Shown: piece after piece, positions 62,516 through 64,000 of the stretch | Numbering within the stretch: position 1 is the first letter of the stretch | Layout of the letters: each line of letters opens with the position of its first letter | Source of the DNA: Streptomyces thermodiastaticus | GTDB taxonomy: Bacteria > Actinomycetota > Actinomycetes > Streptomycetales > Streptomycetaceae | Length of the DNA stretch: 64,000 nt | Direction of reading: 5' to 3' | Assembly: GCF_014656135.1 (NCBI RefSeq) | Contig: NZ_BNBV01000002.1 | Coordinates: forward strand, 285,541-349,540 | Program-made: the position numbers and the translations under genes | Notes under the pieces: generated by a model | Database searches by the model: none | Told to the model about the DNA's origin: nothing | What the model saw: only the letters and a program-made list of their open reading frames with translations

Positions 62516-64000
62516 GTGGTCCCCGCGCGTGCGGGGGTGGTCCGGAAGCGCTCATCACTGGTCGTGCGTATGGTCTGTGGTCCCCGCGCGTGCGGGGGTG
62601 GTCCCTTGCCGTCCTGGATGATGATGAAAGTCTCCATGTGGTCCCCGCGCGTGCGGGGGTGGTCCCCTCACGGCGCCGCTGGTGGCGTACGGCCAGGCGT
62701 GGTCCCCGCGCGTGCGGGGGTGGTCCCGGCACTATCGTCGGCTTCACCGGGCCGCATGCGTGGTCCCCGCGCGTGCGGGGGTGGTCCCTGGTGCCAGGTG
62801 GTACCTGACGCCACCGCAGAGTGGTCCCCGCGCGTGCGGGGGTGGTCCCCCTTCCTCTCTCCAAGGGTTGCAGCGCCGCACCGTGGTCCCCGCGCGTGCG
62901 GGGGTGGTCCCCAGCCCCGCCCGCTGCATCTGCGCGCAGATCCGTGGTCCCCGCGCGTGCGGGGGTGGTCCCGCGATAGAGGACCTGGTCCTGTTGCCGG
63001 GGCGGTGGTCCCCGCGCGTGCGGGGGTGGTCCCAGCCCACGTCATTCACCCCGACGGGAGCGTGTGTGGTCCCCGCGCGTGCGGGGGTGGTCCTCCTTCG
63101 CGGCCGCCATCAGCGCCCGACCGATGGTGGTCCCCGCGCGTGCGGGGGTGGTCCCGTCCAGTACGTCTCGCCCGGGGTGACCGCATAGTGGTCCCCGCGC
63201 GTGCGGGGGTGGTCCCGAGCCGTCCGAGGCGTACGCGGACAGCAGTCCGTGGTCCCCGCGCGTGCGGGGGTGGTCCCTTCAACTACATACGGAGCCTGCT
63301 GAAGGACCCGTGGTCCCCGCGCGTGCGGGGGTGGTCCTGTTGTCGTCTTTGACGGCAGTGGGAGTGGTGGGTGGTCCCCGCGCGTGCGGGGGTGGTCCCC
63401 CTGCTCGCCCACGTCCCCGCCACCGCCCAGCGTGGTCCCCGCGCGTGCGGGGGTGGTCCCGACTGCCAGAACGTCACCGGGCACTTGTGCGTGTGGTCCC
63501 CGCGCGTGCGGGGGTGGTCCCCAACCACCCTCTTTAGCCGGGTCTCAACGTGGGTGGTCCCCGCGCGTGCGGGGGTGGTCCCCGGACCGGGAACGCCGTC
63601 AACCTCGCGAGGTTGTGGTCCCCGCGCGTGCGGGGGTGGTCCCATCGCGGCCACCGTGATGGCGAAGCTGATCCCGTGGTCCCCGCGCGTGCGGGGGTGG
63701 TCCCGAGTACGGGACCCAATTCCGGAAGCTTGGCCTGTGGTCCCCGCGCGTGCGGGGGTGGTCCAGGACCTTCGCCATCGGCGCCACACAGTTGGTGGTG
63801 GTCCCCGCGCGTGCGGGGGTGGTCCCGCGGCGCACGCGTACAGATCACCGTTGGCCTTGTGGTCCCCGCGCGTGCTGGGGTGGTCCCTCACGGGCCAGCT
63901 GGAAGCGGCGTCCGACGACGTGGTCCCCGCGCGTGCTGGGGTGGTCCCTCACGGGCCAGCTGGAAGCGGCGTCCGACGACGTGGTCCCCGCGCGTGCGGG
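62516..64000 (+). CRISPR. Type I-E CRISPR array: at least 24 full repeats plus one cut by the window end
   Basis: The invariant part of the repeat is 28 bases, GTGGTCCCCGCGCGTGCGGG followed by GGTGGTCC, with a hairpin CCCCGC-GCGT-GCGGGG. Starts are at 62516, 62577, 62638, 62699, 62760, 62821, 62883, then every 61 bases (62944 to 63920), and a partial at 63981. The period is 61 except one of 62 after the sixth repeat. Repeats 23 and 24 (63859, 63920) carry a G-to-T change in the stem (GTGCTGGGG). The spacers after repeats 23 and 24 are identical. Orientation matches the cas operon, so the leader-proximal, newest spacers are at the left. I recognise no spacer target. Confidence 0.98.

Noticed and set aside
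62516..63891. Several open frames encoding repetitive proteins (VVPARAGVV, GDHPRTRG repeats)
   Set aside because: They are produced by the 61-base CRISPR period rotating through all frames, not by coding selection.

Overview
The window is high-GC actinobacterial chromosome and almost certainly Streptomyces. It carries the sporulation regulator whiI, a Rok7B7-type ROK regulator beside xylFGH, an ngcEFG-type chitobiose/GlcNAc transporter and an XRE-MurA fusion beside acnA. From memory this gene order matches the S. coelicolor segment from about SCO5998 to SCO6041, inverted or read backwards; that is recalled, not computed. GTG starts, GGAGG-type ribosome binding sites and stop/start overlaps (GTGA, ATGA) are common.

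Layout. (1) 1-5301: haem genes hemQ (partial), hemG/cgoX and hemE, with a CoA-disulfide-reductase-like flavoprotein and a rhomboid protease between them. (2) 5426-12617: a DUF3000 protein, the orphan response regulator whiI, RNase D and the fatty-acid beta-oxidation pair fadA-fadB. (3) 12881-18160: a predicted beta-propeller protein, an NYN-domain protein, an amino-acid permease and dxs. (4) 18367-31032: carbon-uptake block with xylFGH and its ROK regulator, ngcEFG and a secreted GH92 alpha-mannosidase, with recognisable operators (DasR-like, LacI-like). (5) 31428-36452: aconitase, then the XRE-MurA fusion. (6) 36536-52241: an accessory block entirely on the minus strand. It has two flavin oxidoreductases, an NAD(P)-dependent dehydrogenase, three MFS transporters, TetR and IclR regulators, an Asp/Glu-racemase-fold protein, a tautomerase and a single-module NRPS (A-Ox-T-TE) whose glutamine code marks it as an indigoidine synthase. 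(7) 52627-64000: a complete type I-E CRISPR-Cas operon in which cas3 and cse1 (cas8e) are one fused gene, followed by cse2, cas7e, cas5e, cas6e, cas1, cas2, a leader and at least 24 full repeats running off the end of the window.

How it fits together. The first half is core Streptomyces metabolism and development. The xyl/ngc/GH92 block is a plant- and fungal-polysaccharide scavenging neighbourhood. The accessory block looks like a small pigment or secondary-metabolite cluster with its own export and regulation, lacking the usual indA/indB partners. The CRISPR locus is intact and looks functional: every Cascade, interference and adaptation gene is present, linked by 1-4 base overlaps apart from the gap before cas7e. 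Its leader-distal end shows repeat decay and a duplicated spacer.

Most worth a second look: the Cas3-Cse1 fusion with a possible internal translation start for free Cse1; the variable 29th repeat base of the array; a perfect CebR-type operator with a good promoter stranded between two convergent genes; the indigoidine synthase in an unusual gene context; and an XRE-MurA fusion that appears to lack the canonical catalytic aspartate.
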